From Ignavibacteria bacterium (GTDB lineage Bacteria > Bacteroidota > Ignavibacteria > Ch128b): a DNA stretch of 64,000 nt. The stretch is taken from the NCBI GenBank assembly GCA_013177855.1, contig JABLYA010000007.1:83146-147145 (forward strand). The letters run 5' to 3'. Shown here one piece after another: positions 55,376 through 63,391 of the stretch. How positions within the stretch are numbered: position 1 is the stretch's first letter; each line of letters opens with the position of its first letter. A model generated the notes under the pieces. That model saw only the letters and a list, made by a program, of their open reading frames with translations, was not told the origin of the DNA and made no database searches. The position numbers and the translations under genes were made by a program.

Positions 55376-55714
55376 ATGGCAACATTACATAAATTTAACA
55401 GACTCTTAGTTATTCATGGTATAGACCCAATAAAAGCCAATATTATTAAAGTTGAGCAAAAGCCAGAATTATCACAAGTAACAGTTCATGTGGAATTTGA
55501 AGGTGTTGAATATTTACTTAATGAAACAACAAAGCAAATTATCAACAAAGAAACAAAGCAAATAGAAACAAATAGATGGGAAATTACAAGAAATAATGTA
55601 AAAAAACCAAGAGGTTGGCATTTTAGAGATGTTTTTGTAGATTCAGAAGGAAATGTTTATCATAAAGGTATTGAACAACCACAATTAAAAGGCACTTTAC
55701 CACCATCAGAATAA
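55376..55714 (+). CDS. Phage protein of unknown function, likely beta-rich
   Basis: 112 residues (MATLHKFNRLLVIHGIDPIK; VTVHVEFEGVEYLLNETTKQ). It lies before the Ig-domain protein on the same strand and may belong to the same structural unit. Confidence 0.6.
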   Translation: MATLHKFNRLLVIHGIDPIKANIIKVEQKPELSQVTVHVEFEGVEYLLNETTKQIINKETKQIETNRWEITRNNVKKPRGWHFRDVFVDSEGNVYHKGIEQPQLKGTLPPSE

Positions 55715-55742
55715 TCAAAACTGAATATTAATATATACAGTT

Positions 55743-56198
55743 ATGAAAAAGTGGGATTATATTAGAACAGTATTGGTCAAAGTAGGTTACACAACAAACG
55801 ATTCTTTAGAGGATGTAGTTGTACATTACCTAGATTCCAATGCTTATTTGTATTTTACAGATGCAGGCGGCAATAAGTTTAAAGCAAGATGGGATAGTGA
55901 AGAACCAATTCTATTAGATTCTGATACAATTGTTATTACAATTGAACCATTAAGTAATATGAGTATTGGCGAAACTCAACAAATTCAAGTAAAAAATGAG
56001 GATAATATAAGTGTAGTAGATGAATGTACTTTTAATATACCTTCAGGTTTTGAACATTTATTATCAGTAAGTTCCACAGGATTAATAACAGCACTTAATA
56101 GTGGTTCAACTATTTATGTTGAAATCAAACATGAAGATTTTGATTCAATATTAAATCCTGATGCTTCTGGTACAACAACAACATTTGATATTTTATGA
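55743..56198 (+). CDS. Phage surface-type protein with Ig-like (BIG2-type) domain
   Basis: 151 residues. 1-60 matches the 10905 protein (MKKWDYIRTVLVKVGYTTN; AYLYFTDAGGNKFKARW). 70-150 is a BIG2-type Ig fold (ITIEPLSNMSIGETQQIQVK; LLSVSSTGLITALNSGS). Ig domains of this type are common on phage virions as weak carbohydrate binders. It overlaps the next start by 4 bases. Confidence 0.7.
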   Translation: MKKWDYIRTVLVKVGYTTNDSLEDVVVHYLDSNAYLYFTDAGGNKFKARWDSEEPILLDSDTIVITIEPLSNMSIGETQQIQVKNEDNISVVDECTFNIPSGFEHLLSVSSTGLITALNSGSTIYVEIKHEDFDSILNPDASGTTTTFDIL

Positions 56199-56641
56199 TA
56201 ATAACATTTGAATCATTTAATAACAAATCAGATATTCAGATAAATATAGATTTACCTGATGATTTATTAAACTATCTAATTGATACAATGTCATTTATTG
56301 TTTTTAAAGGTTCAAAAAGAGATGCTCAAAAGCATAGAAATTATAAATCTTTAAGAATTAAAAGTGTTTCAGGATATTATAATAAGAATAATATACAAAA
56401 TAAGGAAATTACGAATAATTGTTTAATACAGATTGAAATGACAAACAAAGATAAAATTGAAGCAAAATACATTAATAAAAAATATTTTGACAAAATGATT
56501 GAAAATTCAATATATATTGAAATTAATGGTGAACCACAATTTTATTTGGATAAAGAAGAATTTAATATTAATTATTTGATTTATATGATTGCAACCCATT
56601 ACAAAAAATATATAGAAAACAAAGGATGGAAAATAAAATAA
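56195..56641 (+). CDS. Tagged phage protein of unknown function
   Basis: 148 residues, starting MIITFESFNNKSDIQINID (tag-like), then VFKGSKRDAQKHRNYKSLRI and a beta-rich C-terminal half. Coupled to the Ig protein (ATGATAA overlap). No family. Confidence 0.6.
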   Translation: MIITFESFNNKSDIQINIDLPDDLLNYLIDTMSFIVFKGSKRDAQKHRNYKSLRIKSVSGYYNKNNIQNKEITNNCLIQIEMTNKDKIEAKYINKKYFDKMIENSIYIEINGEPQFYLDKEEFNINYLIYMIATHYKKYIENKGWKIK

Positions 56642-56653
56642 ATAACAATTGTG

Positions 56654-56971
56654 ATGGACGTGGTTGCCGTGTTTACATTCGCCCTTTTGACCGCAGGATT
56701 GACCCTATTCTTGCGAAAGTGCTTCCAAAAGGATATGATATTCAGAAGATGGTATCTTCTCCTTACTTATTTTTGGATAAAGTGGTGGAGAAAAAAAGAT
56801 AGGTGGAAAAGAAAATTCCTTAAACCTCTCGGTTTATGTTGCTATTGCTATGGTACTTGGTTGTGTATACCTTTCTATTTTATATTCGTATCAACAAATC
56901 CTTTTCTTTTATTATTATTTATAGGTATGAATTACTTATATATTGACTTGCTATTAAAAATATTAAAATAA
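56654..56971 (+). CDS. Small membrane protein
   Basis: About 105 residues. Two hydrophobic segments (about 3-20 and 71-100) around a basic tryptophan-rich region (WIKWWRKKDRWKRKF) and a CCYCYGTW motif similar to small phage membrane proteins of the DUF1360 type. Function unknown. Confidence 0.6.
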   Translation: MDVVAVFTFALLTAGLTLFLRKCFQKDMIFRRWYLLLTYFWIKWWRKKDRWKRKFLKPLGLCCYCYGTWLCIPFYFIFVSTNPFLLLLFIGMNYLYIDLLLKILK

Positions 56972-57028
56972 ATTTTAATATATAGTTATATTGGACAGAT
57001 TTGGAAATAATATACTATTTAGAAAATT

Positions 57029-57379
57029 ATGATAACTAATTTTAATAAATATAACGAAAAACAATCAGAATTGAACTCCTTATCTGATGATATTACTAAA
57101 ATTGAAACCGATGAAGGTTACGAAAAAGTAAAAGAAGTTGAAATTGTTCAAATTACTGGTGTTATCAGTGAAGAAGAAGCAAAGAAAATTGATGAAAACT
57201 TTGTAGTTCATGCAGGTGATTTTAGTGGTAAAGAAATTAAACGAGGTGATACAGTATGGTTAAGTTGTTTAATGAGAAAACCTGGCTCTTCTTTTGCAGC
57301 TCAACAACAAGGTGTTTTAAAATGTAGAGTTACAGATATATATTTAGGATTATCAAAATTAAATCAATTAATGAAATAA
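57029..57379 (+). CDS. Tagged phage protein of unknown function
   Basis: 116 residues (MITNFNKYNEKQSELNSLSD), then a small beta barrel (VVHAGDFSGKEIKRGDTVWL). No family. AT-rich gap follows. Confidence 0.6.
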   Translation: MITNFNKYNEKQSELNSLSDDITKIETDEGYEKVKEVEIVQITGVISEEEAKKIDENFVVHAGDFSGKEIKRGDTVWLSCLMRKPGSSFAAQQQGVLKCRVTDIYLGLSKLNQLMK

Positions 57380-57675
57380 TAAACCATTTGAAAACTTAGG
57401 TTCATTAGAACTTGCCACATCCCAATTAAATAATACAAAATTCAAGTCATAAAAGTTTAGTTCTAAATTATACTTTTTATGATTAATTATTTAGTTTATT
57501 GAATTTTGTATTTTACCAAAGAAAATATGATGAAAACAAACCTAACTATGAAATTGATTTTGCAATAGACATTTTATATAGTTATATTAAAAAGTATCAA
57601 ATTTTTAAGAACTAGAATAAACTATCAAAGAATGAAAAGATTATAAAAATATTTTTTTATTCAAATAAAATTCCA
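57380..57675. other. Gap with gene-end fragments
   Basis: 57387-57451 reads NLGSLELATSQLNNTKFKS to a stop, and 57497-57616 reads YQRKYDENKPNYEIDFAID then ILYSYIKKYQIFKN to a stop. Neither has a start. They look like tails of two lost genes. Confidence 0.4.
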
Positions 57676-57683
57676 TATATTTG
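57676..57683 (+). promoter_or_regulatory. Promoter -7 element (TATATTTG), leaderless arrangement
   Basis: TATATTTG, four bases, then ATG at 57688, the same layout as at 41061 and 49207. Confidence 0.65.
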
Positions 57684-57687
57684 CATT

Positions 57688-57953
57688 ATGGAAAAAAAAA
57701 ACAATTAATTTGGTTATATTTATTAAATGTCAAGATACGTGGTACTTATCCTTTGAATCCAAAGTCTATGGAATTAGCCATAAAACTCTGGAATAAAGAA
57801 ATACTACCTGAAAATTTACCACCTATTAAAGTCCAATGTGATGAAAAAGGTATTTATTGGATAAAAGACGGAAGACATAGATATATTGCTTTAAAAATGT
57901 GTGGTTTTACTTATGTAAAAGCTATTGTTTCATATCCTAAAATTAATAAATAA
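57688..57953 (+). CDS. ParB/Srx-like domain protein (frameshift in A run)
   Basis: With one more A in the A10 run after ATGG the ATG at 57688 joins the long frame as MEKKKQLIWLYLLNVK. The core LPENLPPIKVQCDEKGIYW is not unusual for the fold; KDGRHRYIALKMCGFTYVKA is the typical DGRHRxxAL motif of ParB-N-like nuclease/CTPase domains. In phages such short ParB-like proteins act as nucleases or modifiers. As sequenced the first codons are out of frame. Confidence 0.6.
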
Positions 57954-58555
57954 TGATTGATATTGTTGTACTTATTGTTTTTATTGTTGTACTTATTGTT
58001 TTTGTATTACCTTTTTTATTAATTTATGTTTATAATAAACATGAAAAACAAAAACAAAAACTAATTATTGACATAATGAAAGATGTCATAAATGATTTTA
58101 AGAATGCTCCTTATAGTGATAAAATCGATATAGAAAGTAGTAACATTATCTTCAGGTATCTATTTGAAAACGGTAGAATAGTTACACTAAAAACCTCACT
58201 AATTATGGTAGACTGTTATTATGGTGTAACAAAAAATTATAAAATTGGTAATATGCAAGCATTTATTTTTATGAATTTTTTCAAAAATCTTGCAAAAAAA
58301 TCCAGAGAAAGAAAAGGCGGTGCAAAATTCAACAAACAAACTGCTGACAGAACAAAATATACAGAAGAACAAATCAAATATCAAAAAATGTTCTGGAAGC
58401 TCAAAGAAAATAATGATTTGAGAATGCAACAGTTAAATAAAATGTCAAAAACAGATCCAAACAGAGCCGCACTTGTAAATGAGATAAATGTTGTTAAACG
58501 AAAAATGAAAGCAATGTTTATTAAATCAGGTTTGAAAATTGGAGATACAAAATAA
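57953..58555 (+). CDS. Membrane-anchored phage protein
   Basis: 200 residues. An N-terminal membrane helix (about 2-27) encoded by two copies of a 21-base repeat (57963-58005), then a soluble half ending VTKNYKIGN and a basic helical half (FKNLAKKSRERKGGAKFNKQ, KRKMKAMFIKSGLK). The two halves differ in style and may be a fusion. It overlaps the ParB-like gene end. Confidence 0.6.
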   Translation: MIDIVVLIVFIVVLIVFVLPFLLIYVYNKHEKQKQKLIIDIMKDVINDFKNAPYSDKIDIESSNIIFRYLFENGRIVTLKTSLIMVDCYYGVTKNYKIGNMQAFIFMNFFKNLAKKSRERKGGAKFNKQTADRTKYTEEQIKYQKMFWKLKENNDLRMQQLNKMSKTDPNRAALVNEINVVKRKMKAMFIKSGLKIGDTK

Positions 58556-58620
58556 AAAAATTACAAGTAAGCTTAATACCCAGAAAAAATATAATCGGTG
58601 AATATTACTTTAAAAATAAT

Positions 58621-60375
58621 CTAATTCCAAAAATCATCTTCTTCTACATTATTTTTAATTTTTTTCTCTTTCTCAATTTTTTCCACTTCTTTTTCAAAAT
58701 CATTAAAAAAATATTCATTCTCGGTTTCAACCGTTTCAATCGTTTTTGTTGAAGAATCAATATCATTTTGATTGATTTGATTAACATTTTCATCAACATT
58801 TTCATCAATTTCTTCTACTACAAGATCATCCGAACTTATTATTTTCAATTCATCATCGTCATCATCTTCCACAACTTTATTCTTACTTTTTACATTAACC
58901 TTAGATGAAGAAAATATACTATTCAATACAGAAATACGTTTATTTATAACTGGTAATCCAATTGGTTCTAAGAACCTATTTGCGATAGACAAAAATGTTT
59001 TTGAGAATTGTTCATCATAATCAACCTGAACTCCTTCTTTTAAAGTAATTTCTGTTGGATGAAAAGACCTCATATAAGCAAATCTTTCACCAAGACTGTG
59101 TTTACAATAATAATATTTAATTTTACCATTTCTTAAAAGATCATATTTAATTTTATATTCACTATTTTTATTAAGTAAATAGTTATGAAATGCTGCAGCT
59201 TTAATTGAATAATGTGCACCTTTTACACATTCTACACCATTCTGATCATCAATAACTTTTTGTTCATAATTTGTTAAACTAGTTGTTTGCGAAATATCTT
59301 CAATATCAGCCAACATAAATTGTTTTTTAATATCTTTAACAATTTTTAATAAATCTTTAATATTTACATTATTTGGGTTTTTGAAAAGATATTTGATAAA
59401 TTCCCAAATATTTTCTCTAACAAACGATGGTGTAGATGATCTAACAATATCAATACCTTTTGGATAAAAATGTGACAAATCTTCATAAAATACTCCGTCT
59501 TCCCAGACAACATTGTTTATGTACATTTTCTTCTGAAGATGTAAAGCCGATTTGTTAATAGTTTCAAGTTCGAAGTCATGTAAGTTTTTAACATTGTATT
59601 TATTAGCATATTCTTCAAGAAATTCTTTAAATAAAAATTTAATAAATAAACCATTAATATGAAGTATAAATTTTAGTTCTTCGCCTTCATAACCAACAGA
59701 TTTCATAAGTGGTGAAAAAGAAATGTATAATGAATCTGTATCACCGTATATAATGATTGGAACTTCTCTAACACCTCTTGTTTCATCAAATTTCTTTGAT
59801 GAAGTTATAGGTTCTACAATAAAATTTTTAGGTATTGGTTCTACGTTAGAAAAATCATGGATAAAACATTTATGTACAGTTTCGTATGTTTTATCATCTA
59901 TTACAAATTTATCAATATCAACATCAACAAAATCATCTGGTGTCATATGATAATCATCTAATATCTTTTGAATACCTTTGCCTTTTTCATCATCTTTTCT
60001 CGGAAATTTATCAATTAATTTTCCATCTTTTCGATTAAGATAATAACCATCTTCAAATTTTGTTATATAAACTACACCAAGTAAGTCATGAATTGCTTTA
60101 TCGTAACCCCACTTATCATAAAAGTAATTTTCGATGCGGTCAAGCATAAAGTTAATAATTTCTCTGGCAAGTGATGTAATCGAGTTTGCAATGTTTGTAT
60201 TTGATACTGTAAAAGCAGGATGACAAAATGCACCGTAAGTTCCATTAAGCACTAATTTAAGAGCTAATTGCATAGCTTTAGCATAATCATGCTCAGATTT
60301 TACCTTATCTATTTTCTTTTTTAATTGTTCTATGCGTTTACGTTTTTCAGCGTCAGACATATTTTTTATATCCAT
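58621..60375 (-). CDS. Family B DNA polymerase, C-terminal half
   Basis: 584 residues starting MDIKNMSDAEKRKRIEQLKK. ALKLVLNGTYGAF is motif B (K40, N44, Y47-G48), and IIIYGDTDSLYISF (210-220) motif C with both catalytic aspartates. HLQKKMYINN is the KKxY region of the thumb side. The exonuclease domain and motif A (DxxSLYPS) are absent and not found elsewhere in the window. A natural start just before motif B suggests a split polymerase, as in some T4-like phages. The homing endonuclease lies right upstream on the other strand. The tail is acidic. Confidence 0.87.
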   Translation of the reverse strand: MDIKNMSDAEKRKRIEQLKKKIDKVKSEHDYAKAMQLALKLVLNGTYGAFCHPAFTVSNTNIANSITSLAREIINFMLDRIENYFYDKWGYDKAIHDLLGVVYITKFEDGYYLNRKDGKLIDKFPRKDDEKGKGIQKILDDYHMTPDDFVDVDIDKFVIDDKTYETVHKCFIHDFSNVEPIPKNFIVEPITSSKKFDETRGVREVPIIIYGDTDSLYISFSPLMKSVGYEGEELKFILHINGLFIKFLFKEFLEEYANKYNVKNLHDFELETINKSALHLQKKMYINNVVWEDGVFYEDLSHFYPKGIDIVRSSTPSFVRENIWEFIKYLFKNPNNVNIKDLLKIVKDIKKQFMLADIEDISQTTSLTNYEQKVIDDQNGVECVKGAHYSIKAAAFHNYLLNKNSEYKIKYDLLRNGKIKYYYCKHSLGERFAYMRSFHPTEITLKEGVQVDYDEQFSKTFLSIANRFLEPIGLPVINKRISVLNSIFSSSKVNVKSKNKVVEDDDDDELKIISSDDLVVEEIDENVDENVNQINQNDIDSSTKTIETVETENEYFFNDFEKEVEKIEKEKKIKNNVEEDDFWN

Positions 60376-60496
60376 AAATATAGTTTATTTTTCATGAGTT
60401 ATAGTATATTTTAAATATATTGTTTTTAGCTTTTATATTTTTATATATACAATTATATAACAGAACTTATGGTGCTATTTAAAAATAATTCGATAT

Positions 60497-62116
60497 ATGA
60501 TTAAAGAAAAAGAAATTTTAGTCCTAATAACAAGAAGAAATGTAACATATTATAAAAAACTTAACTATAATGTAGATAAAATAAATACAGAAGTTTTAAT
60601 AAAAATTGAAGATATTAATAAAAATTCGCATCAAAAAATAACTGCAATATGTGATAAATGTGGTAACGAAACAATATTAAGTATTTATAAATATTATAAA
60701 AATAAAGATAGGTGTGGTTATTATGGTTGCAAAAGTTGTTCTAATAAAAAACGAGAAATTGTAAGTTTGGAAAAATACGGTGTATCTAATCCAATGAAAA
60801 ATAAAGAAATTATTAAAAAACAACAAAATAATAATATTAAAAAATATGGAGTTAAGACAACATTATTAGAGGAAAAAACAAAAGAAAAAATAAAAAAAAC
60901 TAATTTAAATAAATATGGCGTTGAGGTTCCACTATCTTCTAATATAATAAGAGAAAAATCTAAAAAAACATTATTTGAAAAATATGGTGTTAATAGTTAT
61001 TCTAAAACAGAAGAATTTAAAAAAATAGGATATAAAATATGGGAAAAATTAACATTAGAAAAACTTCAAAAATATAATATAAAAGATTTTAAACTAAAAG
61101 ATGATAGAACTATTGATATAAAATGTGATTTACACAAAGAACATTATTATAATATCAATAGTAAAAATTTATATCAAAGAAAAGAAATACAACATAATAT
61201 ATTATGTACAATATGTAATCCTATAGAAACACATATATCTGGTAAAGAATTAGAAATATTAAATTTCATAAAAAACAATTATGATGGTAAAATAATAGAA
61301 AATGATAAAACAATTCTAAATGGGAAAGAATTGGATATTTATTTACCAGAATTGAATCTAGCTTTTGAATTTAATGGAATTTATTGGCATTCTGAATTAT
61401 ATAAAGAATATATTTATCATAAAATGAAAAGTGATTTATGTGAAAATAATAATATTCAACTGATACATATATGGGAGGATGAATGGTTTTTCAAAAAAGA
61501 AATTGTCAAATCTATTATATTAAATAAATTAAATAAAACTCCAAATAATATTTATGCAAGGAAATGTGAAATTAAAGAAATAAATGATAATAAATTAATT
61601 AGAAAATTTCTAATGGAAAATCATATTCAGGGATTTATAGGTTCAAATATAAAAATTGGTTTATTTTATAATAACGAATTAGTTTCTTTAATGACTTTTG
61701 GTAATAAAAGGATAAATTTAGGAAGTGGAAATAAAGAAAATAATTATGAAATGTTAAGATTTTGTAATAAAATAAATACCAATATTGTAGGTGGTGCTTC
61801 AAAATTATTTAAATATTTTATAACTAAATATAAACCAGAAAGCATTTTAACATATGCTGATAGAAGTTATTTTAATGGCAATTTATATAAACAATTAGGG
61901 TTTAATTTTATATCTAAAACAGCACCAGGTTATTCTTATTATGATCAAAAATTAAATAAATATAACAGATTTAATTTTAGAAAAGATATTTTAGTAAAAG
62001 AAGGTTATGATAAAAATAAAACAGAAAATGAAATAATGTTAGAAAGAGGATTTTTTAGAGTTTTTAATGCAGGAAATTTAAAATATATTTTTAATATATA
62101 CCATAAAACAAATTAA
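60497..62116 (+). CDS. Free-standing homing endonuclease of the VSR-like (EDxHD) type
   Basis: 539 residues. 40-90: zinc-ribbon-like part (CDKCGN, GCKSCS). 90-180: four EKYGVxxP-type repeats typical of phage homing endonucleases. 260-340: nuclease core GKELDIYLPELNLAFEFNGI then YWHSELYKEYIYHKMKSDLC, then LIHIWEDEWF. C-terminal part (FINKKYKP-like, LTYADRSYFNGNLYKQLGF) of the acetyltransferase-like style seen in Hef relatives. It sits at the split of the polymerase gene. A remnant of this family is at 30507. Confidence 0.85.
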   Translation: MIKEKEILVLITRRNVTYYKKLNYNVDKINTEVLIKIEDINKNSHQKITAICDKCGNETILSIYKYYKNKDRCGYYGCKSCSNKKREIVSLEKYGVSNPMKNKEIIKKQQNNNIKKYGVKTTLLEEKTKEKIKKTNLNKYGVEVPLSSNIIREKSKKTLFEKYGVNSYSKTEEFKKIGYKIWEKLTLEKLQKYNIKDFKLKDDRTIDIKCDLHKEHYYNINSKNLYQRKEIQHNILCTICNPIETHISGKELEILNFIKNNYDGKIIENDKTILNGKELDIYLPELNLAFEFNGIYWHSELYKEYIYHKMKSDLCENNNIQLIHIWEDEWFFKKEIVKSIILNKLNKTPNNIYARKCEIKEINDNKLIRKFLMENHIQGFIGSNIKIGLFYNNELVSLMTFGNKRINLGSGNKENNYEMLRFCNKINTNIVGGASKLFKYFITKYKPESILTYADRSYFNGNLYKQLGFNFISKTAPGYSYYDQKLNKYNRFNFRKDILVKEGYDKNKTENEIMLERGFFRVFNAGNLKYIFNIYHKTN

Positions 62117-62209
62117 AGTTTTATTATTAAGAAATTTAATAATTTTAAAATAAATGAGTTGAAAAACAATGTTAGATGATAATTTTGATAATATTAAAAT
62201 CGAATAAAT

Positions 62210-62782
62210 ATGTATAACATCACAAGAGATATAGAAAATGAAATCATAGATGCAATCAATTCTATTATTGATGAGTATTTACAAGGTAGAACTTCTGGTA
62301 CACGTCACGCAAGAAGTATTATTTCAAGAAAAGATTATGATTCATATTTCGATGGAGTAAGAAAAACAATATATGATGCTAAAAAAGAATTTCTTAAACC
62401 TAACGCCATATCAAAATTAATAGAAGATATTAAATGGGCAGGTTATAGAAACTATACAAAAATAAGTGGTATTGGTGATAGTAAATTAAGTGAACAAAGA
62501 TATATAAATTTGGTAACAAAATTATTAAACGATATAATTAGAGATAGAATTGCTCTAGAAAAAGATAAACAAGTTATGGAAATAAAGAAATTTGAAAATT
62601 ATAATTTATTAGAAGAAATAAATAATATGTCTGATGAAGATTGTGAAAAAATGGTAAATGAAAATAAAAAAGCTTTTGAAGCTATTTATTATGATTTACA
62701 ATATTTGAAAACAAAATTACAACAACATGATGAACAATTTAAACAAATAAAAGATATATTAAAAAGAAATAATTTAAAATAA
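62210..62782 (+). CDS. Phage protein with an internal tag
   Basis: 190 residues. 1-122 (MYNITRDIENEIIDAINSII; KLIEDIKWAGYRNYTKISGI) is helical. From an internal Met at 62578 the sequence reads MEIKKFENYNLLEEINNMSD, the tag type also found at 62784, and then a coiled coil. It may be two genes joined in frame by deletion, or two genes with an internal start. Confidence 0.6.
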   Translation: MYNITRDIENEIIDAINSIIDEYLQGRTSGTRHARSIISRKDYDSYFDGVRKTIYDAKKEFLKPNAISKLIEDIKWAGYRNYTKISGIGDSKLSEQRYINLVTKLLNDIIRDRIALEKDKQVMEIKKFENYNLLEEINNMSDEDCEKMVNENKKAFEAIYYDLQYLKTKLQQHDEQFKQIKDILKRNNLK

Positions 62783-62783
62783 T

Positions 62784-63293
62784 ATGGAAATCAAAAAATT
62801 TGAAAATTTTTCACAAAAACTATATGAAATAAAACTTCCAGTAATAAAATTGGATGAAATTATCGATGATGTAACAGTTATAACAAATGACACATTAAAA
62901 AGAGTTTTAGCATCTTATTATAAAACATACGATGATTATATTGATGTCACTGACAAAAAGAAACATTTATTTAAAATACACGATATGGTAGGTGATATAT
63001 TGAATAATAATCGTGTATCATTTGATGTTTGTATTTTTGATAAACAAGATATTGATAGAATAAAAATAAATTTAGTTGATTACGCAATAGGCGAATTTCA
63101 TAAGGAACTTCCTAACTCATTAAATATATTTGGTATCGATGTAAAACCATCATCATTCATAAATAAAGAAGAATTGAAAGTAGTATTTGAAGAAGCATTT
63201 ATACTACAAGAAATTATTAATATTATTAGTAATATTCTTGGTTGGAAATTTGAAGGTCAATTCAATGAATTTTATATATGGAGTTCAAGATAA
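62784..63293 (+). CDS. Tagged phage protein of unknown function
   Basis: 169 residues starting MEIKKFENFSQKLYEIKLPV, then ELPNSLNIFGIDVKPSSFIN. Mixed alpha/beta. It begins 1 base after the stop of the preceding gene. No family recognised. Confidence 0.65.
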   Translation: MEIKKFENFSQKLYEIKLPVIKLDEIIDDVTVITNDTLKRVLASYYKTYDDYIDVTDKKKHLFKIHDMVGDILNNNRVSFDVCIFDKQDIDRIKINLVDYAIGEFHKELPNSLNIFGIDVKPSSFINKEELKVVFEEAFILQEIINIISNILGWKFEGQFNEFYIWSSR

Positions 63294-63391
63294 TAATTAA
63301 ATTTATTTTTTATTACTAAGTACTTTAATTCTTCAAAATATGTTTACCAAAATATAATCCAAAAAAAAAAACACTTATTTCTATTTTCATA

